From Candidatus Poribacteria bacterium (GTDB lineage: Bacteria > Poribacteria > WGA-4E > WGA-3G), in the NCBI GenBank assembly GCA_026702755.1, contig JAPPBX010000095.1, positions 1 to 64,000 on the forward strand: a stretch of DNA of 64,000 nucleotides, given 5' to 3'. Below are positions 1-8,673 of this stretch, piece after piece. A program made the translations under genes and the position numbers. The notes beneath the pieces were generated by a model. That model searched no databases. It was not told where the DNA came from and worked only from the letters and a program-made list of their open reading frames with translations. Every line of letters starts with the position of its first letter. The stretch's first letter is position 1.

Positions 1-43
1 CTAAGGATACCAGATTTTAGATCAACTATCAAGATAATTGTGA

Positions 44-568
44 CAGACTACTAGGTCCGAAAGTGTCACGTTCAGTCCTGATGGGAAAACCGTCGCAAGT
101 GGCAATCACGACAATACGGTACGTCTCTGGGACGCTGACACTGGTGAGAACAAGATGACACTTACCGGACACACAGAGTGGATTAGAAGTATTGCGTTCA
201 GTCCCGATGGAAAAACAATCGCAAGTGGTGGGGGAGACAACATCATTTTTTTCTGGGATATAGAGACAGGAACAACCAAGATGAGACTTACGGGACATAA
301 AGATTGGGTGTACAGTTTAGCGTTCAGCCCCGATGGAAAAACAATCGCAAGTGGGTGTTTTGATGCCACGATCAACTTATGGGATACCTACACTGGCGAA
401 TACCAGAAAACACTGACGGGACATACATCTTCAGTCAACAGCATCGCGTTCAGTCCTGATGGAAAAACCCTCGTGAGTGGTAGTGGCGACGGTTCTGTGC
501 TCATCTGGGAGATAAATCCCCAAATACAACAACCTTTTGGCGAGGTTAGAGAACCTCGCCAGCGGTGA
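44..568 (+). pseudogene. WD40-repeat protein, 3' fragment
   Basis: The frame is open from base 44 and encodes three complete WD40 blades plus the end of a fourth. Each carries the pattern TGHT..V.S.AFSPDGKTIASG...LWD. The blade at the 5' end starts in mid-repeat (VTFSPDGKTVASG) directly after an in-frame TGA at 41-43. All three forward frames are closed between 1 and 60, and the first ATG is only at 155. The piece is therefore a 5'-truncated or frameshifted remnant, and a short protein from 155 is the only alternative. WD40 blades are scaffolds without catalysis. The last nine codons (GEVREPRQR) are supplied by a palindromic intergenic repeat, so the original C-terminus is probably also lost. 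Confidence 0.75.
539..565. repeat. GGCGAGGTT palindromic repeat, copy 1
   Basis: The sequence GGCGAGGTT-agag-AACCTCGCC is an inverted repeat followed by AGCGG. The same unit recurs at 9581-9607, 19354-19377 and, diverged, three times in 44499-44650. This copy forms the last codons of the WD40 fragment. It lies between that gene and the convergent oxidoreductase, where it could fold as a bidirectional transcription stop. Confidence 0.8.
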
Positions 569-598
569 CGGAATATCTACAGTAGATAGCAACTTGGG

Positions 599-1591
599 TT
601 ATTGTTGTAGTCCTGCTGCCCGTAGCACTGTTTCTTGAACTGTGAACTCGTGGTCGAGGGAGCGATCAGGGGATTTTTCGCCCCGAATATCAGCGACAAA
701 CGCCCGAAGACTTTCGACATAGCGCGGGCGCGGCTCCACAGGCACTGTCTGCCAACCTTTCGCATATCCATCCCGTTCCTCGTCAAGACACAATCGCAAG
801 GCTGGCGGTTCCAGTGGTTCAAGAATTGCGCTGCCGCGTGTCCCGTAGACTTCTAATCGTCTCGATTTCCCCGAATCGACTTCCAATGACGTTGACTCAA
901 GAATTGCTAACGCTCTCGGATATTCAAACACAGCTGCTGTATTGTTTCGATACCACGGCACGTCGTGTCCGTCGTGCCTCGAAAAGGGTGTCACCCGTGT
1001 GGGTTGTCCCAACAATGCGACGATAATATCGGTGAGATGACAGGCAAGGATAAACATAATTCCACCAGAGTGTTCACCGAGTGAATCCCAACGTTGCCAA
1101 TGTGCGTCACTTGAAGGGCCTGATGAGATACGTCCCCGCACTGAAAAAATATCACCGAGTTTGCCGGAGTGCACCCAGTCAAGGATAAACTGGAAGCCAG
1201 CATTGTATCGGAACATATAACCGAGTTGAACGAGCAGGTTTCTGTCGCGTGCGATGTCTAAAACCTCTCGAAATTCATCGAGGTTATCACCGGCAGGTTT
1301 ATCGAACCAAACATGCTTGCCGTGTTCAAGAATCTCCCGTGCAAAGGTGAGGTTCTGCGACACACGTCCCTGCGCTGCAACCCCAACGATTGTCTCATCT
1401 TCGAGTATTTCTTCTTTGGATGTGAACCAGTGGACACCGTCATAAACCGAACTTTGACCAAGGGTGTCTCGGACTTCTGGTGATGGCTCAAAGACACCGG
1501 CGAAGTCGATTTCGTCACTTGTCTTCATCACGTTGGCTTTCCCCCCAGCATGGTCGTGGGAAATACCGTATTGTGCAAGTCTGATTTTCAC
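599..1591 (-). CDS. Gfo/Idh/MocA family oxidoreductase
   Basis: A 330-residue protein of the NAD(P)-dependent sugar/inositol dehydrogenase family. The N-terminal Rossmann half (about 1-120) ends in a DKP variant of the family EKP motif at 97-99. The C-terminal half has the alpha/beta dehydrogenase fold, with a candidate catalytic His in the CHLTD segment near 185. The classical GxGxxG is not evident (YGISHDHAGG instead). The start is GTG preceded by AGGAGA. The gene stands alone and converges on the WD40 remnant. The substrate cannot be read from sequence. Family membership is sure; the reaction beyond a generic oxidoreductase is not. Confidence 0.85.
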   Translation of the reverse strand: MKIRLAQYGISHDHAGGKANVMKTSDEIDFAGVFEPSPEVRDTLGQSSVYDGVHWFTSKEEILEDETIVGVAAQGRVSQNLTFAREILEHGKHVWFDKPAGDNLDEFREVLDIARDRNLLVQLGYMFRYNAGFQFILDWVHSGKLGDIFSVRGRISSGPSSDAHWQRWDSLGEHSGGIMFILACHLTDIIVALLGQPTRVTPFSRHDGHDVPWYRNNTAAVFEYPRALAILESTSLEVDSGKSRRLEVYGTRGSAILEPLEPPALRLCLDEERDGYAKGWQTVPVEPRPRYVESLRAFVADIRGEKSPDRSLDHEFTVQETVLRAAGLQQ

Positions 1592-1649
1592 GTCTTTTTC
1601 TCCTATTTGAAACCTGTGATTGCCGAAAACATCTGGTAAGGTCTAACAT

Positions 1650-1666
1650 GATTCTATCATAGAATC
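1650..1666. promoter_or_regulatory. 17-bp inverted repeat upstream of oxidoreductase
   Basis: GATTCTA-TCA-TAGAATC is a perfect 7-bp inverted repeat about 60 bp before the GTG start of the oxidoreductase at 1591. A TATAAT-like box on the minus strand lies just upstream of it. Size and position suit a repressor operator. No regulator gene lies beside it, so the role is inferred. Confidence 0.35.
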
Positions 1667-1921
1667 CACATTGGTTCATTATAAAAAATGAGTGCGATTT
1701 TTGGCGACTTGTGCTAAACTCTGTGTTAATGGCAGTCAGCAGTCAGCAAGAGAAGAGTCGGGAATCGGAGTTCCCTCCTACAAGAGAATTGTGGCTCGTT
1801 TGCAATTCATGGATATGTGCTTTACGATATAGATTATCATTTCGCAATTTACGCCCGAAGTCAGATTGATTTTGGATTGACTGAAAAACGTGAACTTCAC
1901 TTCGGCTTTTAGGCGATTCTG
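1667..1921. other. intergenic region with repeat debris
   Basis: No gene is seen here. It holds a GTCAGCAGTCAGC tract (about 1733-1748), related to the CTGACTGCTGAC family found elsewhere in the window. It also holds a short inverted repeat GGGAA-tcggag-TTCCC (1760-1775). The divergent genes on either side must have their promoters in this stretch, but no clear one was found for the glutaredoxin-like gene. Confidence 0.5.
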
Positions 1922-2218
1922 TTGAAAACTACACCGATCCAACTCCAGTTCTACACGAAATCGGATTGCCCGCTCTGTGAAGATGCAAAGAGAGTGCTGC
2001 AAAGCATTGAAGCAAAATTATCGTTTATTACGGTTGAGGAAATCGATATCACCAAAAATCTGGGACTGTTCACGAAATACAAGCATCTGATTCCTGTGTT
2101 GGAATTAGATGGACAACAACTTTTTGTGCATCGTGCCACCTATTGGAAGTTAGTGTGGCAATTGCGATGGCACCGGTTTTGGAGGTTTATACCCCAAATA
2201 GGTAGGTGGGGTTTGTAA
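1922..2218 (+). CDS. glutaredoxin-like protein (DUF836/Glrx-like)
   Basis: A 98-residue thioredoxin-fold protein. The N-terminal beta strand (LQFYTKSDC) is followed by a CPLC pair (KSDCPLCEDA, about residues 16-19), where disulfide exchange occurs in the family. A cis-Pro region follows (HLIPVLELDGQQL, about 56-68). The start is a TTG codon with no good ribosome binding site, so it is uncertain. The C-terminus (WRFIPQIGRWGL) is short for the family. It is created by a half-copy of the GGCGAGGTT repeat: the stop TAA lies in GGTTTGTAACCTCGC, which is identical to a copy at 44633. The original 3' end may have been replaced. Confidence 0.75.
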   Translation: MKTTPIQLQFYTKSDCPLCEDAKRVLQSIEAKLSFITVEEIDITKNLGLFTKYKHLIPVLELDGQQLFVHRATYWKLVWQLRWHRFWRFIPQIGRWGL

Positions 2219-2277
2219 CCTCGCTAACTCTAAAATCTGCTATAAAACTTGCAATAAAAAAGAACAAGGAGATACGC

Positions 2278-3897
2278 ATGGCTTTTCCATCTCATGGTAC
2301 AACACACCGATCCACGGTAACGGGGACGCGCGGAATGGCAACAAGTGCTCACCCGCTTGCGAGTCTTGCTGGCGCACGTATGTTGCTCGCTGGGGGCAAT
2401 GCGTTCGATGCAGCAGTTGCAGTGGCTTCGACACTCAACGTCGTTGAGCCTTATATGTCGGGTATTGCTGGTAACGGGTATATGTTGATTTATAGTGCGA
2501 AGGAAAAAACACACCGCGTGATAGATTATCTGGGCACTGCCCCTTATGCAGCGACGCTGGATGTCTATCCGACACTCGAAAGTCAGCAGGTTGGCATCCG
2601 TGCGGGAATGGTGCCGGGTGGATGTGGCGGCTGGTTGGCACTCTTAGACCGCTATGGAAGCATGGATCGCGCCGACATCTTTGCTCCAGCGATTGAATCT
2701 GCTGAAAACGGATACGCTGTCACGGTCAAGAATGCGGAGTTCATTGCGGGCGCGCGTCCCTATTTTTCGGAAAGAGCCGAAGAGGTTATCGCCTCACGAG
2801 GGAGAACTCCACATCCCGGCGAGGTTTTGGTGCAGAAGGATCTTGCTCAAACGTTTCGCACGGTTGCGGAAGGCGGTGCAGAGGCGTTCTATCGCGGTGA
2901 GATTGCTAAGGAGATCGTCCGTTTTTCCGAGGAAACTGATGGACTGATTACCGAAAAGGATTTGGCTGACTTTGAAGTGGAGTGGCAGGAACCTATCTCT
3001 GTTACTTATAAAGATTACGAAGTCTACTGTCCACCTCCACCCTGTTCGGGTTTTCAATATCTGGAGACACTGAATATTTTAGAAAACGATGCGCTCGGTG
3101 AGCTCGGACACAATACCCCAGAATACTTGCATCTACTGATTGAAGCGATTAAATTAGCGAGTGCGGACAGAGCCGAATACGCCCCGCGTCCGAATCCACC
3201 GATTGAAAGGTTGTTATCAAAAGACTATGCACAGGCACAACGCGAACGTATTGGTGAACAGGCTGCAGTCAGTGGTGGTGAGCGTTGGTCAAAGGACAAA
3301 CTCCCCGGTGAGATTATCGCTAATGACTGGACAACCGAATGTACCACGCACTTCGACACTGCTGATGCAGAGGGCAACATCGTCGCTGTGACGCAGAGTC
3401 TTGGACAACCCTTCGGCTCAGGTGTAATTCTCGGTTCAACGGGGATGTTCCTCAACAACTTTATGAACTGGTTTGACAGGATTCCTGAGAGTCCGAACGC
3501 CGTTGGACCGCATAAACGGATAGAGATGTGCATGTCGCCGTGCCAAGTTTGGAAGGATGGGAATCCGTTTGCTGCGATTGGTACACCCGGAAGCCACGGC
3601 ATCCTTCAGACGACACTGCAGATGGTGTTGAATCTAATTGAACACGGCATGAACGTTCAGGCGGCGATTGAGGCACCACGCATTCGGTTAGTAAACCCCG
3701 GTACGCATGTCAGTATGGAGGGACGCATCCCCGCTGCCGTTCGTGCAGCGTTAGAAGCACGCGGGCATGAGGTAGAGGTGTTACCCGACTGGACAGCAAC
3801 TGTGGGAGGTGGGCACGGTATCGCTTTTGATCCCGAAGAAGGAAGCTTTATGGGTGGTGCTGACCCGCGGCGTGATGGATACGCGATAGGCGTATAA
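2278..3897 (+). CDS. gamma-glutamyltransferase family protein
   Basis: A 539-residue Ntn-hydrolase of the gamma-glutamyltransferase/cephalosporin acylase family. The proenzyme cleaves itself before a Thr that becomes the nucleophile. That region is visible as TTECTTHFDTADAEGNIVAV around residues 351-370. The large-subunit start has the typical GMATSAHPLAS and GGNAFDAAVA motifs, and the C-terminus GGADPRRDGYA is also typical. The start ATG has AAGGAGA upstream; an in-frame extension to 2206 overlaps the previous gene and is rejected. There is no signal peptide, so it may act in the cytoplasm, unlike classical periplasmic GGT. A second paralogue lies at 35407. Whether glutathione is the substrate is not shown. 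Confidence 0.88.
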   Translation: MAFPSHGTTHRSTVTGTRGMATSAHPLASLAGARMLLAGGNAFDAAVAVASTLNVVEPYMSGIAGNGYMLIYSAKEKTHRVIDYLGTAPYAATLDVYPTLESQQVGIRAGMVPGGCGGWLALLDRYGSMDRADIFAPAIESAENGYAVTVKNAEFIAGARPYFSERAEEVIASRGRTPHPGEVLVQKDLAQTFRTVAEGGAEAFYRGEIAKEIVRFSEETDGLITEKDLADFEVEWQEPISVTYKDYEVYCPPPPCSGFQYLETLNILENDALGELGHNTPEYLHLLIEAIKLASADRAEYAPRPNPPIERLLSKDYAQAQRERIGEQAAVSGGERWSKDKLPGEIIANDWTTECTTHFDTADAEGNIVAVTQSLGQPFGSGVILGSTGMFLNNFMNWFDRIPESPNAVGPHKRIEMCMSPCQVWKDGNPFAAIGTPGSHGILQTTLQMVLNLIEHGMNVQAAIEAPRIRLVNPGTHVSMEGRIPAAVRAALEARGHEVEVLPDWTATVGGGHGIAFDPEEGSFMGGADPRRDGYAIGV

Positions 3898-3969
3898 TCT
3901 GAGGCTGCCGTTAATTACCGATAAATTTTTCAAACTTCATATTTATCATAAAAGTTTTACGGAGGGAAC

Positions 3970-5019
3970 ATGAAAAGTTTACGTGTTTTGAGCAAATACC
4001 TTTTCTTAGCATTCGGACTATTTTTAATTTATGGTTGTGGTACGATTCAGGACGTAATTCTTTCTGAACCGTCAAGTGAAACAGATATTGCCCCGCTTCG
4101 TGTAACGATGATATATCCAAGCGATTGTGTTGGTTCTGCGGCTTACTGCACTGCATTCCATACCGGTGTAAGAGTTGCTGAGGAAGAACTTGGCATCACA
4201 CTAACCGAAGCAAACGGTAATGAAGATGATCCTGTAGCAACAGAGATGCTCCTACGAGATGCAGCGCAGAATTCGGAACTTGTTTTGACAGCGGGTTATC
4301 AGATGGAAGATGTGCTTGCGCGCGTCGCACCGGAATTTCCCGATGTCAATTTTGCGATATTTGATGTTGTGCTTGATATTCCAAATGTGGCTTCTGTGAA
4401 CTATAAATCCAACGAAGGATCGTTTTTGGTCGGGGCAATTGCGGCTTTAAAATCGGAAAATAACAAGATCGGCTATATCGGTGGTGCAGATGTCCCGCTG
4501 TTACAAGAATTTGAAGCAGGTTATGTTGCTGGGATTCACGCAATCAATCCAGACGCGGAAGTCGCTGTGGAATATATTAGCAAGGATGCGACAGGTTTCG
4601 GTCAACCTGAAAAAGCAAAGGAACTGGCTTTAGCGCAATATACAAACGGGATTGATGTAATTTACGTCGCTGCTGGTGGATCCGGTCAAGGCGTGCTTGA
4701 AGCAGCACAGGAACAAGAAGAGTTCATCATTTGGGTTGACTCCAATGGTAACCATCTTGCTCCTGGAATTGTCTTGACAAGTATGACAAAAGAGATTCCA
4801 ACTTCTGTACAGCGCATCATCCAGGAAGCCGCTGAAGACAATTTTATGGCGGGTATCCGATACTTCGGTATAGCAGATGGTGGTGTCAGTTATGCTGTTG
4901 ATGAACACAACCAACCATTGCTTTCAGACGACATCATAACGACTGTTGAATCGCTGAAGGCAGAAATCATTGCTGGCGAAATTGTTGTTCCTGATACGGT
5001 TTCGCTCCCACGCGAATAG
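3970..5019 (+). CDS. BMP family (PnrA-like) substrate-binding lipoprotein
   Basis: A 349-residue lipoprotein. The N-terminal hydrophobic stretch ends in LIYGCG, a lipobox at about residue 23. The rest is a basic-membrane-protein/Med-type type I periplasmic binding fold. It shows VTMIYPSDCVGSAAYCTAFH at the start of lobe 1, ASVNYKSNEGSFLVGAIAAL, the IGYIGGADVPLLQEF segment, and a C-terminal EIIAGEIVVPDTV tail. Family members bind nucleosides for an ABC importer. No ATPase or permease gene is adjacent, so it is an orphan here. The start is supported by GGAGGG. The ligand is inferred from the family only. Confidence 0.88.
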   Translation: MKSLRVLSKYLFLAFGLFLIYGCGTIQDVILSEPSSETDIAPLRVTMIYPSDCVGSAAYCTAFHTGVRVAEEELGITLTEANGNEDDPVATEMLLRDAAQNSELVLTAGYQMEDVLARVAPEFPDVNFAIFDVVLDIPNVASVNYKSNEGSFLVGAIAALKSENNKIGYIGGADVPLLQEFEAGYVAGIHAINPDAEVAVEYISKDATGFGQPEKAKELALAQYTNGIDVIYVAAGGSGQGVLEAAQEQEEFIIWVDSNGNHLAPGIVLTSMTKEIPTSVQRIIQEAAEDNFMAGIRYFGIADGGVSYAVDEHNQPLLSDDIITTVESLKAEIIAGEIVVPDTVSLPRE

Positions 5020-5059
5020 TGCCTAACAAATCTCATGTTTCTTCAAAATGGAGAATTTT

Positions 5060-5446
5060 ATGCTGAATCAATACCCGTATCCAGAGTCTGAAGGCAAACG
5101 GAGTCTCGTAGTTGGCATTTTGCTAAGTATAATTACTTGTGGTATCTACGGGCTTTATTGGCAATACAAGCAGATGGCGACACTCAATGCTTGGATGAGC
5201 AGAAATGAGTACTCTTTTTGGCTGTGGTTCTTTCTTTCGATTATCACTTGTGGCATCTTTGGTATATACTATGAGTACAAGATGGCGAACGGTATCAATA
5301 CCGTACAGGCTGACAATGATTTGGTATTCGATTCGAGTCTGCCAGTTATCTGTGTTTTGTTAGCGATTTTTGGTATTGGTATCGCTTCACTTGCTGTTCA
5401 GCAGCACCAAATTAACAGACTCTACGAGCGAAATCCTAATGTTTAA
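5060..5446 (+). CDS. DUF4234-type small membrane protein
   Basis: A 128-residue integral membrane protein. It holds two copies of a strikingly similar hairpin (LLSIITCGIYGLYWQYK near residue 25 and FLSIITCGIFGIYYEYK near residue 60), then a third hydrophobic segment. This internal duplication is the hallmark of DUF4234 proteins, whose function is unknown. The start at 5060 is preferred over an ATG at 5048 because GGAG lies at the proper distance. It overlaps the next membrane-protein gene by 8 bases, so the two are probably co-translated. Confidence 0.75.
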   Translation: MLNQYPYPESEGKRSLVVGILLSIITCGIYGLYWQYKQMATLNAWMSRNEYSFWLWFFLSIITCGIFGIYYEYKMANGINTVQADNDLVFDSSLPVICVLLAIFGIGIASLAVQQHQINRLYERNPNV

Positions 5447-5831
5447 CCATACGTCTCTCTCCCGTCTATTCCTTATTGGGTTGGGTGTAGTAGGACTCTA
5501 TACTGCAGTGTCTGAAATATCGCCAGCGGAGGTTTCGCTGATTCCGTGTATATTCCATTCGTTAACGGATTTGGTGTGTCCTGGGTGTGGGATGACACGA
5601 GCGTGCCTTGCCTTAACGCAGGGGCAGTTCACAGATGCCTGGGGTTACCATCCGTTCTCTTTTTTCGTTATTGGATTGACTATTGCAGCAGCATTCTTCC
5701 CGATATGGTTAAAAAAAACATGGAATCGTCGTTCACCAGTAACCCAGAATTTGATTGTTATCGGTGGAATTATTCTTTGTTTGTCTATCTGGCTAACAAA
5801 AATTAAAAATTCATTAGAGTTTGAATTCTAA
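5439..5831 (+). CDS. DUF2752 domain membrane protein
   Basis: A 130-residue membrane protein with about three hydrophobic helices. Its CPGCGMTRACLAL motif (about residues 48-60) defines DUF2752. The paired cysteines suggest metal or redox chemistry, but no activity is known. The start ATG overlaps the end of the DUF4234 gene (ATGTTTAA), and the two form a small operon. A longer frame from 5370 would run through the upstream gene and is not used. The stop overlaps the stop of the convergent propeller gene by three bases. Confidence 0.75.
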   Translation: MFNHTSLSRLFLIGLGVVGLYTAVSEISPAEVSLIPCIFHSLTDLVCPGCGMTRACLALTQGQFTDAWGYHPFSFFVIGLTIAAAFFPIWLKKTWNRRSPVTQNLIVIGGIILCLSIWLTKIKNSLEFEF

Positions 5832-6769
5832 TAACTCCGCAGAATTGTCCCTTTCGCGCCGACGATCCAACCGGCGTTTTTGAGGAGGTAAATGTCCTGC
5901 AAGTTGTGTTGCGCGGGAGTAGGATAGCGGTTCCATGTATTGCCGCTATCGGTTGTATGAAGGATTAACCCTTTTTCACCGACTGCCCACCCACGTTTTT
6001 CGTCACGAAACGCCACGTCTCGCAGATTTTGGTTGACAGGTGTCCGTTGTCGAGTCCATGTTATTCCGCTATCCGCGGTATGAAGAATCAATCCGTTTGT
6101 TCCAACGATCCAACCGCGTGTTAGGTTTGCAAAATGAACGGCGAATAAGGGTTGCTCGACGGTGCTTTTCTGCCGAACCCATCGTTTCCCGCCGTCTTGG
6201 GTGTGAAGTACTTCGCCTTCTTCGCCAACAATCCAGCCATGTTCTGGATCGACAAAATAGACACCCCATAGATGTTTATCTGACAAATCCAGTTGATTTT
6301 CCCAACGACTTCCCCCGTTTTCTGTTCGGAGCACAGTGCCTCTTCCGCCGACTGCCCAGCCTTCCGTTGTATTGACGAAATGCAGATCCAATATCCCCGG
6401 AGGTGTTTTACTCTTACCACGTGCTTGGTGTTGCAGACTCCACGAGGCACCACCGCTGCCTGTATAATGCACCTTCCCAATACTGACCGTCCAGCCATTG
6501 TTCGGTGTCATAAAATTAACCTGTGTTAGTGTGTCCGCTGAGACCGATGTCGCCTTCCAATTTATTCCACCGTCGACAGTGGATAGTACTGTCCCTCCAG
6601 TGCCGACTGCCCAGCCGTGTTTCGTATCTACGAAATGAACACCGTAAAGATGTTCGCCTGTGTTGCTTTCGAGTTTTCGCCACTCGAATTGCATTGAATC
6701 TTGCGAACAACCAAAGTAGGCAACAATTCCACACAAGATGATAAGCGCGAGGTAGTGTTTCTTCTGCAT
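5828..6769 (-). CDS. Ycf48/BNR-like beta-propeller lipoprotein
   Basis: A 313-residue exported lipoprotein (lipobox AYFGCS near residue 20). It contains about six repeats of the pattern GWAVG..G.[IV]L.T.DGG..W, spaced about 40-45 residues apart. This is the photosystem-stability-factor (Ycf48)/BNR type of seven-bladed propeller. No photosynthesis genes are present, so the fold is a generic assembly or binding platform. The ATG at 6769 is chosen with GGGGGTC as ribosome binding site; a TTG four codons earlier overlaps that site. A consensus promoter lies about 310 bases upstream. Confidence 0.82.
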   Translation of the reverse strand: MQKKHYLALIILCGIVAYFGCSQDSMQFEWRKLESNTGEHLYGVHFVDTKHGWAVGTGGTVLSTVDGGINWKATSVSADTLTQVNFMTPNNGWTVSIGKVHYTGSGGASWSLQHQARGKSKTPPGILDLHFVNTTEGWAVGGRGTVLRTENGGSRWENQLDLSDKHLWGVYFVDPEHGWIVGEEGEVLHTQDGGKRWVRQKSTVEQPLFAVHFANLTRGWIVGTNGLILHTADSGITWTRQRTPVNQNLRDVAFRDEKRGWAVGEKGLILHTTDSGNTWNRYPTPAQHNLQDIYLLKNAGWIVGAKGTILRSY

Positions 6770-6781
6770 TTTGACCCCCAA

Positions 6782-7439
6782 ATTAAATTTTTATTGCATC
6801 TATTTTTAAGTCGTGATAAACTATACTATTATAATCCAACTTACCACCCATACATAACTTTTGGGCGGAAGCAAACCGATCTATATACTGGCATTGAACG
6901 TATGTTATTTAGGCTTAGCAAGTTCCGTGCCAATCTGAACAGGACTATATTGGCGGAGTCTCCTGCAAAACTCAGAGAAAGTGCTGCACAAAATGGGGCG
7001 TTTTTTAGTCTCGACTGCACGAAATAGGGCATACTTACATAATTCAGATTGCCTATAACCTCTTAAGTAGCAATTTGGATTATTATACGAAATCTGTAGT
7101 GAGTTGTCAAGTGTTTACAGAAGTGCAAGCGTGTAAAGTTTTTGACGCGCGATTAATATAAAGTGCGGCCCTGTAGCATAGACTGTTGGTCTGTGGCAAG
7201 TGTTTCCCACTTCGCGAAAATCCGTGATTCACCTGAAAACCCTAAACAACTGCCAAAAGAACTGGATGGGCATCAGTGGCCGCCAAAGTAAGAAACAAAG
7301 GTTCTTCCATTAAATTCTTAGACCTCATTGAAAACACCAAGCGATGATGCACCAGTAATTATAAGCTTCACTATAACCCAAGAATCCAGCTGCGGATCAA
7401 AACTGGGATAACTGTCAGACAACCAAAGGAAAGACGAAA
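6782..7439. other. 658-bp gap: long leader and short repeats
   Basis: There is no convincing protein gene. The left half is the untranslated leader of the propeller gene, read leftward from the promoter at 7082-7110. It contains a 63-codon minus-strand frame (6841-7032) without a ribosome binding site. The right half (about 7160-7430) has no recognised feature. It ends with the ribosome binding site of the small gene at 7440. Confidence 0.5.
7082..7110 (-). promoter_or_regulatory. sigma70-type promoter, leftward
   Basis: Read on the minus strand, TTGACA (7110-7105) and TATAAT (7087-7082) are separated by exactly 17 bases, a full consensus match. Transcription would start near 7075 and run into the propeller lipoprotein gene with a leader of about 305 bases. 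Confidence 0.75.
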
Positions 7440-7634
7440 ATGAATCAAGACAAATTTGAAGAAATGGTGGTGTCTACATTAGAGAGCGTACGTGCCGACA
7501 TTTCCAATATTAAGTCAGACATTTCATGGGTCAAAGGGAAATTGGAGGGTCGGGCAGAGACACGCCATGTTATTTTAACAGCGATTTCTATTATCGTTGC
7601 TATCTGTGCTGTTGTCGTCGCTATTTTGAAATAA
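7440..7634 (+). CDS. small coiled-coil protein with C-terminal TM helix
   Basis: A 64-residue protein. Residues 1-40 form an amphipathic, heptad-like helix (ESVRADISNIKSDISWVKGKL). Residues about 43-63 form one hydrophobic helix, giving a tail-anchored layout. It resembles small XhlA-type or uncharacterised membrane-anchored coiled coils, but the assignment is not secure. The ATG has GGAAAGA upstream. Gene order gives no partner. Confidence 0.6.
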   Translation: MNQDKFEEMVVSTLESVRADISNIKSDISWVKGKLEGRAETRHVILTAISIIVAICAVVVAILK

Positions 7635-7740
7635 GGGCGGAGACCGCGTGTGGATCCCAAGCATACTACTTTAACAAACATCTCTCAAATCCTGGCTTCC
7701 AAAAACTTTACACATCGTAGGAGTGCTACATCCGCATATC

Positions 7741-8646
7741 ATGTACATCATCGGTATTGATGGCGGCGGGACGAAAACGATTGGAATCCTGACGACAGAA
7801 ACGGGGCAACACCTCGCGCAAGCACAATCGGGACCAACAAACTACCATGTCGTTGGCGAGGCGAAGATGCGGGAAGTTCTGGAAAGCATCATCGGTAAGC
7901 TCTGCAAAAAAGCGGGTGTCCCATCTACGAGTCCCATCCGCTTCTGTTTAGGAATGGCTGGTTTGGGGCGTGCCGAAGACCGAAGTGTAATTGGCAGGAT
8001 TTGCGATGAACTTGGCATCAGCGAGGACCGTATCTTGACGCACGATGCTCATATCGCTCTTGTCGGTGGTACGGAGAAACAGGAAGGTGTAATTGTCATT
8101 TCAGGGACCGGTGCGATTGTCTACGGTATCAACGCTGATGGCAAGGAAGCACGCGCGAGTGGATGGGGGTATCTGCTCGGTGATGAGGGGAGCGGTTACG
8201 ATATCGCCATAAAAGGACTCCGTGCTGTTGCGCGTGCCGCTGATGGTAGGGGTAATTCGACCGAATTGACAAATCGGATTCTCAGTAGACTTGAACTCAG
8301 TGAACCAAGTGAACTAATTCGCTGGGTGCACGCCGCGAGTCGAGATACCATTGCGCAGTTGGCAGAAATAGTGTTTGATACTGCCCAAACAGCGGACACG
8401 GTTGCAGAAGGTATTGTTGATGAGGCTGCTGATGAACTCGTTTGTGCCGCAGCGAGCGTTATTAAGCAGTTAGAATTCAAGGAACCGTTTGACATTGTTC
8501 TCAGTGGCGGTAACCTCATTCATCAACCGACGTTTGCGAGTAAACTGCGCCATCGGTTTGCGAAAGTTCAACCGGAAGCATCCGTTCAACTCCCGAAACA
8601 TGAACCTGTGTATGGTGCTGTGTTGTTAGCACAAGCGAATTTGTAG
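7741..8646 (+). CDS. BadF/BadG/BcrA-family amino-sugar kinase (GlcNAc/MurNAc kinase-like)
   Basis: A 301-residue ASKHA-fold ATPase of the eukaryote-type GlcNAc kinase family. Visible motifs are GIDGGGTKT (phosphate 1, residues 4-12), the Asp-containing ILTHDAHIAL, GTGAIVYGI (phosphate 2), GWGYLLGDEGSGYDIA and LSGGNLIHQP (adenosine). murQ follows 27 bases downstream. That pairing points to phosphorylation of N-acetylmuramic acid and/or GlcNAc, as in the clostridial MurK-MurQ pathway; this is inference. The ATG at 7741 fits the family N-terminus. A GTG at 7723 lies in the AGGAG and is less likely. Confidence 0.82.
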   Translation: MYIIGIDGGGTKTIGILTTETGQHLAQAQSGPTNYHVVGEAKMREVLESIIGKLCKKAGVPSTSPIRFCLGMAGLGRAEDRSVIGRICDELGISEDRILTHDAHIALVGGTEKQEGVIVISGTGAIVYGINADGKEARASGWGYLLGDEGSGYDIAIKGLRAVARAADGRGNSTELTNRILSRLELSEPSELIRWVHAASRDTIAQLAEIVFDTAQTADTVAEGIVDEAADELVCAAASVIKQLEFKEPFDIVLSGGNLIHQPTFASKLRHRFAKVQPEASVQLPKHEPVYGAVLLAQANL

Positions 8647-8673
8647 TCGGAATTATCACCAGTGAAGGGATGC

